Assembly (NCBI RefSeq): GCF_002305895.1
Contig: NZ_CP022203.1
Coordinates: 2,024,501 to 2,088,500, forward strand
Source: Corallococcus macrosporus DSM 14697
GTDB lineage: Bacteria; Myxococcota; Myxococcia; Myxococcales; Myxococcaceae
Direction of reading: 5' to 3'
DNA: 64,000 nt
This document shows, piece by piece, positions 1 through 8,700 of this stretch. Numbering within the stretch: the stretch's first letter is position 1; each line of letters begins with the position of its first letter. The translations under genes and the position numbers were made by a program. Below the pieces are notes generated by a model. The model saw nothing but the letters and a program-made list of their open reading frames with translations. It was not told the origin of the DNA and did no database searches.

Positions 1-1
1 C

Positions 2-349
2 AGCTACTTCACGCTGACGCTCGTGGGGCTCGCCGGGGCGATGTGCTTCGCCTCGGTGGGCGTGTTGGTGGCCACCCGCGCGCGGACGGAGGAGGCGGTG
101 GGCGGGCTCGTCAACCTCGTCTCGCTGCCGATGATGTTCGTCTCCGGCGTCTTCTTCGCGTCCGGGAACTTCCCCTCCTGGTTGCAGCCCGTCATCCGGG
201 CCCTGCCGCTCACGGCCATCAATGACTCGCTGCGGGCCGTCATGCTGGAGGGCGCGGGCCTGGCGTCGCTGGGCCCGCCCATGCTGGTGCTGGCCGTGTG
301 GACCGTCGTGCCATTGGTGCTGGCCCTTCGCTGGTTCCGCTGGACGTAG
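2..349 (+). CDS. ABC-2 type transporter permease (C-terminal part)
   Basis: The reading frame is open from the window edge to a TAG at 347-349, so only the last 115 codons are present. The visible part has three hydrophobic segments. It also has the PMMFVSGVFF...LPL stretch seen in the C-terminal half of ABC-2 permeases (DrrB/NodJ-like), where a long helix is followed by a short re-entrant segment and a final helix ending in WFRW. This membrane subunit would pair with an ATPase, presumably encoded upstream outside the window. The downstream methyltransferase starts 20 bp later on the same strand, so co-transcription with the biosynthetic genes and a role in exporting the product are inferred. 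Confidence 0.82.
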   Translation, partial: SYFTLTLVGLAGAMCFASVGVLVATRARTEEAVGGLVNLVSLPMMFVSGVFFASGNFPSWLQPVIRALPLTAINDSLRAVMLEGAGLASLGPPMLVLAVWTVVPLVLALRWFRWT

Positions 350-369
350 CCGTCAAGGAGCGCTGCTTC

Positions 370-1869
370 GTGTCACAGCCTGTTTCCGCGCCGTCGCCCG
401 CCTTCGTCCAACAGCTCAACTTCCACGCGCGAGACGCCAGCAACGAGGCCGCGGCGCTCCAGGCCGCCTTCTCGCTCGGCCTCTTCGGACACCTTCCGGA
501 GACGGGCGCGGGCGCGCCGGTGCCTCTGGATGCGCTCGCGAAGCGGGTGGGGGGCACCTGGCGGGGGACGCGCTCCGTCGTCGAGCCGCTGGTGGCGCTC
601 GGCTTCGTCCACCTGGAGGACGGGAAGGGCTACTCGCTGCCCGCGGCGACCGCGGCCTTCCTCCGGGATGAGGCCTTCACCGCGAAACTGCGGGAGGCGA
701 GGCGCTGGTGGCACCCGCTGGCGCTGCTGTCCCAGGCCGTGCGCGCTGGCGGCCCCGTGGCGTGGGGCGGAGGGACGTGGGACGTGCTCGGGTGGTACCG
801 CGCGCTGTTCCTGGCGCCGCCTCCCTCCACCCCGAGCGCGGAGGCCCGGGACTTCCATGACCGCTTCGCCCGGAACCCCGCGCGCACCCTGGCGCTGGTG
901 GCGGCCGGGGAGCTGGACGTGCTGGCCCGCCTGGTGCGTGGGCCCGTCACGCTGGACGCGCTGGCGCGGGACGTGGGCGCTTCCGCCGAGGCGCTGGAGG
1001 TGCTGCTCGGCGCCCTGGCGGCCATGGGCATTGCCCAGGCCCATGACGCGGGCTGGGGCTTCACCGAGGCCGCGGGCCGCGCGCTGGACGCCCAGAGCCT
1101 GCCGTACTTCCAGCGGGCGCTGCCGGCGACCATGGCCTACTGGGAGGCGCTGGGGCACCTGGACGAGGCGGTGCGCGAGCAGCGCTTCCGGTTGGACCTG
1201 CGCGACCCGGAGACGGCGCGGCGCATCTACCAGGAGAACGCCTCGCGCATCTCCAGCATCTTCGCCTCGCACCTGCGGCTGAGCCGGCAGGCCGCGGCGC
1301 TGGTGCGCTCGATGCGGCCGCTGGCACAGGCGCGGGTGCTGGACGTGGGCACGGGCTCGGGCGTGTGGGGCGCGGCCTTCGGGTTGGCGGACCCCACGTC
1401 GCACGTGACGTACCTGGATTCGCCCCACGTGCTGGACGCGGTGCGCCCCCACCTGGCGAAGCTGAAGCTGGAGGCCCGCTCCGAGCTGTGGGCGGGGGAC
1501 TGCCTCTCGGTGGACTACGGCGAGTCCCGCTTCGACGTCATCCTGCTGCCGCAAATCATCCCCGCGCTGCCGTCAGCGGAGCTGCCCGGCTTCTTCGCGC
1601 GGCTGGCCCGGGCGCTGCGTCCCGGCGGGCTGCTGCTCATCTCCGGCTACCTGCTGACGGACCGGCGCGACGGTCCGCTGGACGCGCTCTACTTCGCGCT
1701 GCGCCGCTACGTGACGAACGAGGGGGACGTGCTGTCGCTGCCGGAGTTCCGCGCGCTGCTGGGGCCGGTGGGCCTCACGCAGGCGCGTGGCTTCGACATG
1801 CCCATCCAGCAGGTCGTCATCGCCCACCGGGGCGACGTCGCGTGGCCGGCCGCCGCCCCCGCCGCCTGA
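370..1869 (+). CDS. SAM-dependent O-methyltransferase-like enzyme with doubled N-terminal domain
   Basis: This 499-aa class I methyltransferase has the SAM motif VLDVGTGSGVWG near residues 322-333, followed by the usual acidic and post-I motifs. The N-terminal half carries two winged-helix dimerisation-like units, roughly residues 25-110 and 170-240, where one is usual for plant-type O-methyltransferases of about 340 aa. GTG at 370 is chosen because AAGGAG at 355-360 sits 9 nt upstream. A longer frame from 298 would overlap the permease. The gene lies in a + strand run with the ABC permease and the aminotransferase. A paralogue of the same architecture is at 4148-5671. Tailoring of the NRPS product or of a precursor is inferred; the substrate is unknown. 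Confidence 0.85.
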   Translation: MSQPVSAPSPAFVQQLNFHARDASNEAAALQAAFSLGLFGHLPETGAGAPVPLDALAKRVGGTWRGTRSVVEPLVALGFVHLEDGKGYSLPAATAAFLRDEAFTAKLREARRWWHPLALLSQAVRAGGPVAWGGGTWDVLGWYRALFLAPPPSTPSAEARDFHDRFARNPARTLALVAAGELDVLARLVRGPVTLDALARDVGASAEALEVLLGALAAMGIAQAHDAGWGFTEAAGRALDAQSLPYFQRALPATMAYWEALGHLDEAVREQRFRLDLRDPETARRIYQENASRISSIFASHLRLSRQAAALVRSMRPLAQARVLDVGTGSGVWGAAFGLADPTSHVTYLDSPHVLDAVRPHLAKLKLEARSELWAGDCLSVDYGESRFDVILLPQIIPALPSAELPGFFARLARALRPGGLLLISGYLLTDRRDGPLDALYFALRRYVTNEGDVLSLPEFRALLGPVGLTQARGFDMPIQQVVIAHRGDVAWPAAAPAA

Positions 1870-1887
1870 TTCCTTTTCGGGAGCATC

Positions 1888-3054
1888 ATGGAACCGCTGC
1901 GTACCTTCTTCATGGAGGACTACCTGGAGGGCTCGCGCTTCACCGCGCGCTTCAACCTGGGGGAGTCCGGTGGACGCCCCGTCACCGTGGGCGAGCTGCT
2001 CCTCGGCTCGGGCGTCAGCGCCGAGCGCGCCGCCGAGGTGTTCCTCTCCACGCCCCTCAACGACAGCCCCAACTGGGGCCGCGCGGACCTGCGCGACGCG
2101 GTGGCGGCGATGCACCCGGGCGCCACCCGCGACAACGTCCTCATCACCACCGGCACCAGCGAGGCGCTGCTGCTGCTCTTCCGCCAGCTCCGCCCACGCA
2201 AGGTGGCCCTGGCCTGGCCCGCCTTCCAGCTCCTCTACGAGCTGCCCCAGCGGCAGGGCGCGGAGGTGGTGCGGCTGCCCGTGTGCTGGGACACGCGCGG
2301 CGTTCCGTCCGTGGACGCGGACCTGTGGCTGGAGCGGCTGGAGCGCGAGCAGCCCGACACCGTCATCATCAACAACCCGCACAACCCCAGCGGCCTGGTG
2401 CTGGACGCGGAGTTGCTGGCGGCGGTGGACCGGTGGGCGGAGCGGACGGGCGCCACGGTGGTGGGGGACGAGCACTACCGCTTCCTGTCCTCGGAGACCT
2501 CCGTGCTGGGCGCGTCCGTGTACCGGCCGGGCCCGCGCCACTTCGTCACCGGCTCCTTCATCAAGTGCCTGGGCTGCCCGGGGCTGCGCATCGGCTGGAC
2601 GGTGGGCGACACGGCCATGCTGGCGCGGATGCAGAACGAGAAGAACTACACGACGCACACCGTGAACCCGGTGACGGAGTGGGTGGCGCGCGAGGTGCTG
2701 CGGGACTTGAACAGCCCGGCGCTGAGCCGCGCGCGCGAGGACTGGCTGCGCAACCGCGCCACGCTCGCGGCCTTCCTGGAGCGCTCGCGGGGCGTCTACG
2801 GCGTGGCGCCGCGCGGCGGGCTCGTCACCTGCATCGGCCTGCGGGAGGCCCGGGACGACGCCGGCGCGGAGGCGCTGCTCAAGGCCTTGTCGGACGCGGG
2901 CGTGTTCGTCCTGCCGCTGAGCGCCATGGAGGCGGGGTCGCCGGAGGGCACGCACCCGCTGGCGCGGGGGCACGGCTTCCGGCTGGGGTTGGGCATCTCG
3001 CCCGAGCGCTTCCCCGAGGCCCTGGAGGCCATTGAGCGCGCCACGGCGCGCTAA
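1888..3054 (+). CDS. PLP-dependent class I/II aminotransferase
   Basis: This 388-aa fold-type I PLP enzyme has the NPHNPSG motif at 163-169, Asp194 with Tyr197 for the pyridine ring, and SFIK with Schiff-base Lys226 followed by GLRIGW containing the carboxylate-binding Arg. The start ATG is preceded by GGGAG. The N-terminal segment (FFMEDYLEGSRFTARFNLGE) reminds me of capreomycidine-synthase-like aminotransferases from NRPS clusters, but that is by eye only. It probably supplies or remodels an unusual amino acid for the NRPS. Its TAA overlaps the stop of the convergent desaturase by four bases (CTAA). Confidence 0.85.
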   Translation: MEPLRTFFMEDYLEGSRFTARFNLGESGGRPVTVGELLLGSGVSAERAAEVFLSTPLNDSPNWGRADLRDAVAAMHPGATRDNVLITTGTSEALLLLFRQLRPRKVALAWPAFQLLYELPQRQGAEVVRLPVCWDTRGVPSVDADLWLERLEREQPDTVIINNPHNPSGLVLDAELLAAVDRWAERTGATVVGDEHYRFLSSETSVLGASVYRPGPRHFVTGSFIKCLGCPGLRIGWTVGDTAMLARMQNEKNYTTHTVNPVTEWVAREVLRDLNSPALSRAREDWLRNRATLAAFLERSRGVYGVAPRGGLVTCIGLREARDDAGAEALLKALSDAGVFVLPLSAMEAGSPEGTHPLARGHGFRLGLGISPERFPEALEAIERATAR

Positions 3055-4028
3055 CGCGTCAGCGCGGAGAAGGCATGGTCGCGCGCGGCGTACTCCGCGT
3101 CGCGCAGCAGCAGCCGGTGCACGCGCCCCTGGAAGGGCGTGGGCACCGCCGGGAAGAGGTGGTGCGTGAGGTGGTACTCGTCATTGCGTGGGAAGAGCAG
3201 CCGGTTGAGCCAGCCCCACGCGAAGACGTGGTTGCGGGAGCGGTGGAACTCGTCCGCGGAGGAGATGATGCCCGCGTGGTCCACCGCGTCCGACCAGTAG
3301 CGGATGACCTGGTAGGCGACGAAGTAGGGCACGAGGTAGGCGCGCAGGAAGACGTCCCAACCCACGGCGAAGTGCGCCACCGCGAGCAGCCCCCCGATGA
3401 AGGCCCACCGCGTCAGCGTCACCCAGGCCGGGTCCTCGCGGTGGAACAGCACCGGGCGGATGAACGCGGGCAGGTGGATGAGCAGCAGGGGCCGCAGCAG
3501 GTGCGACTTCACGAAGGGCCGGCCCGGGTCCGCGAAGCCGAAGCGGCGGCGCGGCTGGAAGTCCAGGTCCTTCTGCGCGTCCCCCAGGTGCAGGTGGTGG
3601 GTGAAGTGGTCCCGCCGGTACGGGTCCAGCGCCGTCAGGTCGAGCACCGCCAGCAGGTGCCCCAGGTTCCGGTTGTGTCGCTTGCCGCGCACGAGCATGC
3701 CGTGACACGCCTCGTGGAGCATGTTGCCCACCGCGCGAAAGCGCGTCGCGATGAGGAAGGCGACCAGGGGGTAGCCGAGCCACGCGGCCCTCGGGGCGTG
3801 TGACAGCAGCAGCTCGAAGGCCGCCGCCACGGCCACGGCCAGGCCCAGGTGCAGCGCCAGGTGGGCCAACGCCCCCGGCACCGAGTGCGCGTGGTAGCCG
3901 AGCGCGGCGACCTCTCGCGCGTATTCGGCGCGGAGCCTCGCGGCGATGGAGGCCGGGTGTACGCCTCGGACGGGCCGGGCGGCCGAAGACGGCTGGGCGT
4001 CGCTGTCCTCCTGGAGCGCGGCGCTCAC
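3051..4028 (-). CDS. Membrane fatty-acid desaturase family protein
   Basis: This 325-aa integral-membrane di-iron enzyme shows the three histidine clusters of the family: HEACH at 105-109, HFTHH at 141-145 and YHLTHH at 285-290, plus His251 and a hydrophobic core. GTG at 4028 has AAAGG upstream. The family desaturates, hydroxylates or ketolates acyl chains or carotenoids at the inner membrane. Beside an acyl-AMP ligase and a lipopeptide-type NRPS, a role in preparing or tailoring the acyl chain is plausible. It lies downstream of the second methyltransferase on the same strand across a 119-bp gap that contains a tandem 19-bp repeat. Confidence 0.85.
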   Translation of the reverse strand: MSAALQEDSDAQPSSAARPVRGVHPASIAARLRAEYAREVAALGYHAHSVPGALAHLALHLGLAVAVAAAFELLLSHAPRAAWLGYPLVAFLIATRFRAVGNMLHEACHGMLVRGKRHNRNLGHLLAVLDLTALDPYRRDHFTHHLHLGDAQKDLDFQPRRRFGFADPGRPFVKSHLLRPLLLIHLPAFIRPVLFHREDPAWVTLTRWAFIGGLLAVAHFAVGWDVFLRAYLVPYFVAYQVIRYWSDAVDHAGIISSADEFHRSRNHVFAWGWLNRLLFPRNDEYHLTHHLFPAVPTPFQGRVHRLLLRDAEYAARDHAFSALTR

Positions 4029-4112
4029 GGAAAGGCCTTTCGGGGGCGAGGGGGGGCGGACGGGTGAACGCTAGCCGGGCACACCCCTCTGGGCAAGGCG
4101 AGGAGGCCCTGA

Positions 4113-4150
4113 GACGTATCGCGCTGTGTCAGATGTATCGCGTTGTGTCA
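4113..4150. repeat. Tandem 19-bp direct repeat upstream of the desaturase
   Basis: Two adjacent 19-bp units, gacgtatcgcgctgtgtca and gatgtatcgcgttgtgtca, differ at only two positions. They cover 4113-4131 and 4132-4150. The second unit includes the stop codon of the methyltransferase gene. They lie about 85 bp upstream of the desaturase start, where a regulator could bind side by side. No known operator was recognised. Confidence 0.7.
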
Positions 4151-5671
4151 GGCAGAGGGCGGCCGGGGCGGTGCGGCCAGGGTGGTGGGAAGGCGAACGC
4201 CGTCGCGCGCCGCGAACACCAGCTCCTGGGTGGGGAGGGGGATGCAGACGGAGGTGGTGAGCCCCACGTCCGCGAGCAGCTTCGCGTACTCGGACGCTGA
4301 CAGCAGGTCGCCCTCGTTCGTCATGAAGCGGCGCAGCCCGAAGTAGAGGTGGTCCAGGGGGCCGTCCCGGCGCTCGTTCAGGACGTACTCGGCGATGACG
4401 AGGATGCCGTCCGGGCGCAGCGCCCGGGCCACCCGGGCGAAGATGCCGGGGATGTCCTTCGGGCTCAGCACGTTGAGCACCTGGGGGAGGATGATGACGT
4501 CGAAGTCCGCGGCGCCGAAGTCCTCGGTGAAGAGGTTCCCTGGCCAGAAGCGCGCCCGGTCCGCGACCTCCAGCTTCGCGACGTTGCGGCGCACCTGCTC
4601 CAGCACCACGGCCTGGTCGAAGTAGGTGACGTGCGTGGAGGAGGACGCGCGCGCGAAGGCGGCGCCCCACACGCCCGACCCCGTGCCGATGTCGAGCACC
4701 GCGGCGCCCTCCAGCGGGCGCACACTCGCCAGCGTGGCGGCGGCGCGCCGGCTGAGCTGGAAGTGCGTGGCGAACACGGCGGTGATCTGCTGGGAGTTGT
4801 CCGCGTAGAAGCGCCCGCTCACCTCGGGGTCCTTCAGGTCGAGCACGTAGCGCTCATCGCGCACCGTCTCGTCCAGGCGGCCCAGGGCCTCCCAGTACCG
4901 CGCGGACACGGAGAGCGAGCGCACCAGGTAGGCCAGGGCCTTGCCCTCCAGCAGCGTCTTCGCCTCGGGCGTCAGCGCCCAGGCGTCGTCCTGGCGCCGC
5001 GTCATCCCCAGGGCGGCCAGGGCCTCCAGCAGCACCCCGGGCGCGCGTGAGGACGTGGCCTCGGCCAGCGCCTGCTCCGCGCGAGGCCCCTCGGCGAGCG
5101 CCGCGAGCAGGCCGCCCTCTCCCGCGGCCAGGAGGACCTGGGTGCGCAGGGCGCTGCGCGCGAAGCGGTCGAAGAAGTCCTCGTGCGCGGGCGTGGCGAA
5201 GGCGGTGGGGGCCACCAGCCGCTCGCGGAGGTGGCCCAGGACGTCCCAGCGTTGGCCCTCGAAGTCCACGGCGTCACCGGACCGCACCGCGTCGGCCAGC
5301 CGCCCCATGGGCCCCCACCAGGGGAGCTCGGCTTCGAGCTGCTTCCGGAAGGCACCGTCGCCCAGGAGCGTGGCCGTGTGAGGGGCGAGGCTGAAGCGGC
5401 GCGCGTCGTCCATGCGGACGAAGTCCAGGCACACCAGCAGCTCCAGCAGGGAGCGGAGCCCTCGCGCGGAACACCCGAGCCGTTCCGCCAGCGCCTCCGC
5501 CGGCAGCGGTGCCTCGCGCCCCTCCACCGGGAGTGCGTCGAGGAGGCCTACCCGGAGCGCTGTCTGGAAGAGGGCGGACTCGTTCGAGGCGTTGCGCGCC
5601 CAGAAGTGGAGTGACTGTGCGAGGGAGATGGGCTCGTGGGGGGCGGCCATGAGCGCACAGCTTGTTCCCAC
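4148..5671 (-). CDS. SAM-dependent O-methyltransferase-like enzyme, paralogue of the gene at 370
   Basis: This 507-aa protein has the same layout as its neighbour: an N-terminal LHFWARNASNES stretch matching LNFHARDASNEA in the paralogue, two winged-helix units, then VLDIGTGSGVWG and FDVIILPQ. The start is uncertain. GTG at 5671 has AAGGA only 3-4 nt away, whereas ATG at 5650 gives an N-terminus of the same length as the paralogue. It is transcribed divergently from the loading-enzyme gene at 5738 and toward the desaturase. Two such enzymes in one cluster suggest two methylation steps. This is inferred, not shown. Confidence 0.84.
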   Translation of the reverse strand: MGTSCALMAAPHEPISLAQSLHFWARNASNESALFQTALRVGLLDALPVEGREAPLPAEALAERLGCSARGLRSLLELLVCLDFVRMDDARRFSLAPHTATLLGDGAFRKQLEAELPWWGPMGRLADAVRSGDAVDFEGQRWDVLGHLRERLVAPTAFATPAHEDFFDRFARSALRTQVLLAAGEGGLLAALAEGPRAEQALAEATSSRAPGVLLEALAALGMTRRQDDAWALTPEAKTLLEGKALAYLVRSLSVSARYWEALGRLDETVRDERYVLDLKDPEVSGRFYADNSQQITAVFATHFQLSRRAAATLASVRPLEGAAVLDIGTGSGVWGAAFARASSSTHVTYFDQAVVLEQVRRNVAKLEVADRARFWPGNLFTEDFGAADFDVIILPQVLNVLSPKDIPGIFARVARALRPDGILVIAEYVLNERRDGPLDHLYFGLRRFMTNEGDLLSASEYAKLLADVGLTTSVCIPLPTQELVFAARDGVRLPTTLAAPPRPPSA

Positions 5672-5700
5672 CCGTCCTTCGGGCGCAACCCGGCCCCCAC

Positions 5701-5737
5701 GCGACAGGCCCGGGAGCGGCTCTGATACGCTTGAAAC
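5701..5737 (+). promoter_or_regulatory. Possible promoter giving a leaderless transcript for the loading enzyme
   Basis: TGATACGCT precedes the ATG at 5738, with a TANNNT-like box at 5726-5731 only 6 nt upstream of the start codon. No Shine-Dalgarno sequence is visible before this ATG. GCGACA at 5701-5706 is a weak -35 candidate with 19-bp spacing. This pattern fits initiation at or next to the A of ATG, but it rests on motif reading alone. The 66-bp gap is shared with the divergent methyltransferase. Confidence 0.3.
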
Positions 5738-8700
5738 ATGGAATCACGCGCGTCGATGGTGCAACTCGTCGAGGAGTTCCTACGTGCGGAGGGGCGCGTC
5801 CGTGACGTCTGGGTGTCGCCCGAGGTGGCCTGGGTGGTACCCCGGCGCGCCGTCCGTGCGGCGGAGCTGGACGCGCTGCTCCATGAGCGCCTGGGGGCAC
5901 GGGTGCCCGCCGTGGCGCTGGTGGACGCGCTGCCTCGGCTCGACTCGGGCGCGGTGGACGAGGCGGCGCTGCGGCGGGGCGCTCCCCCCGTGCCCGCGAG
6001 GCTCCAGGCCCTGGAGGACGCGCTTCGTCAGCAGGGCATCGAGGCCGTGGCGCTCGTGGGGCCCCAGCGGGACGAGGAGGTCCACACGCCGCTGGACGCC
6101 TTGCTTCCCGCTGACCTGCTGTCGAAGGCGGGTGGCGTGAGCCCGGTGTCCTCGAAGCGGAGCGTGGCCGAGGCGCGAGCGCACACGGAGGCCCGGCCGT
6201 CTCTCATTGATTCAGGGCCGCGCCGCATGCCGGACGGGGCGCCGCGAACGCTCGTGGAGCTGCTGCGGCAGGCGGTGGAGCACGGTCCCCAACTGGCCAT
6301 CACCTTCATCGACGTCCAGGGCCAGCGGGAGACGCTGACCTTCTCCGCGCTCTGGGACGAAGCGCTGCGGCTGTGGGGCGGGCTGCAAGCGCGCGGTGCG
6401 AAGGCGGGGGACCGGGTGATGCTCGCGATGGAGCGCCCCGGTGACTTCGTGCGGGGCTTCTGGGCGTGCACGCTGGGCGGCGTGGTGCCGGTGCCGCTGG
6501 CGCTGCCGGCCTCGCTGGAGCGCTCGCAGCCCGGCGTCGCGCGGCTCCTCTCCGTGTCGGAGCGGCTGGGCGCGCCGCTGTTGCTCACGGATGGGCGGGC
6601 ATCATCGGCGCTGACGGAAGGAGGGCTCCGAGCCCTGGCGCTGGAGTCCCTGGCGGGCGCGGCGCCGGGCCGTCCCGCGGACGTGGCGCCGGAGTCGCCC
6701 GCGATTCTGTCCTTCACCTCGGGGAGCACGGGGAGGCCCAAGGGCGTGGTGCTGACGCACGCGAACCTGATGGCCATGGGCGAGGGCATGGTGGCCGGCG
6801 GCTGGTACCTGCCTGGAGACCTGGGCGTGAGCTGGATGCCCCTGGACCACGTGGCCGGGACGAGCTACCCCCACCTGCTCGCGCTGCGCACCCGGACACC
6901 CCATGTGCTGGTGGCGCGCGACTACGTGCTGGCGGACGTGCTGCGCTGGTTGGACTTGCTCACGGAGTTCGGCGGGACGATGAGCTGGGCCCCCAACTTC
7001 GCCTATGGCCTGGTGGCGGACCGGCTGGAGCGTGGGGAGCGCCGGGCATGGCGGCTCCATCAGGTGCGGGTGCTGGGTTGCGGTGGAGAGTCCGTGCTGC
7101 CCGCGACGCTCCGGCGCTTCTCGGCGCCGCTGCGCGACAACGGGCTCCGCGAGGACGCGGTGTGCCCGGCCTGGGGCATGGCGGAGACCTCGTCGTACTT
7201 CACCATGACGCGGGGCGTGCGCGGCCACCCGGTGGAAGGCGCGACGGAGCTGGGCCCGCCTCCGGTGGGCGCGGCCTTGCGCGTGGTGGACGACGCCGAC
7301 GTCGTGGTGCCCGAGGGGCAGGTGGGCCATCTCCAGGCCCGGGGCGCGCAGGTGCTGTCCGGCTACCTGGATGACGCGGAGCTCAACGCGCGCTCCTTCA
7401 CGGCCGACGGCTGGTTCCGCACCGGCGACATGGCCGTGATTCAGGACGGGCAGATGGCCATCGCGGGCCGCCAGAAGGAGGTCCTCATCCTCCATGGCAA
7501 CAACGTCTACCCGCAGGACATCGAGGAAGTGGTGGAGTCGGTGCCCGGCGTGCTGCCGTCGTACACCGTGGCCTGCCCGACGCGGAGCGGGGCGGCGCAG
7601 ACGGATGAGCTGGCGGTCTGCTTCGTGCCCGCGCCGGACGCGCCGCCGCTGGCGGAGTTGCTGCGGAGCATCCGGGAGAAGGTGGGACGGGTGCTGGGGT
7701 TCCACGTCGCGCACCTGTTGCCGCTGGCGCGCCAGCAGGTGCCTCGCACGGAGCTGGGCAAGCGCGGCCGCACCGAGCTGCGGCGCCGCTTCGAGGCGGG
7801 AGAGCTGGTGGCCGAGCACCACCGCGCGCTGAGCATCCTGGGCGGGCCCGCCACGATGCCGCCGTGCCTGGCCGTGGCCCGGTGGGTGCCCCGGCCGCTG
7901 GCGTCATCGGTGAGCAAGGCGGAGACACAAGGCGCCGTGGTCGTCATCGCGGACGAGGCCTTCGCCGGGGCCATGCGCGAACAGATGCGCGGCCGCGAGG
8001 TGGTGCGCGTGGCGCCGGAGGCGAGCGGCGACCTTGTTCATGTCCTGGGGGCCCTGGCGGAGCGGGGGCTGCCCTGTGGCGATGTGGTGGTGCGGCTGCC
8101 TGACGTCGGTGGAGAGGCGCCGGCCCCGGATGCGGTGCACCAGCGCCCGGTGTCTGGTGCTGGCGATGCGGAGGCGAGGCGGGTGGTGCTGGCCGCGAGC
8201 GTGGCGCCCCTGCTTCGCGCCCTCCAGGCCCTGTCCGCAGGCCCTGGGGTGCGTGTGCTCGCGGTCCTTCCTGAAACGGGGACAGGGACGCACGGCGCGG
8301 GCACGCAGGCCGCCTTGTTGGCACCGGGGCTGCTCTGGGCCGCCGCGGCGGAGGTGCCCGGCCTGGAGGCGCGAGTGACATGGGCGCCCTCCGACGCTTC
8401 AGCGGCCGCTCACGCCGCGGCTCGCGAAGTCACGTCCCAGGATGCCGCGCGCGAGGTCGCGTGGCGGGATGGCACACGCTGGGAGCGCCTCTTCACGCCG
8501 TGGACGCCGCCACCGCTCGCGGCGCCCCAGCGCCTCAAGCGGGAAGGGCTCTACCTGGTGACGGGCGCGCTCGGTGGCCTGGGGCGCGAGTGGGCGCGTC
8601 AACTGCGTCAGGGCGTGGATGCCCGGTTGTTGCTCGTGGGGCGTCGTGCGCATGGGCCCGAGGCCCGGGCGCTGGAGGCCGAGCTGGGCGCCGCGAAGTA

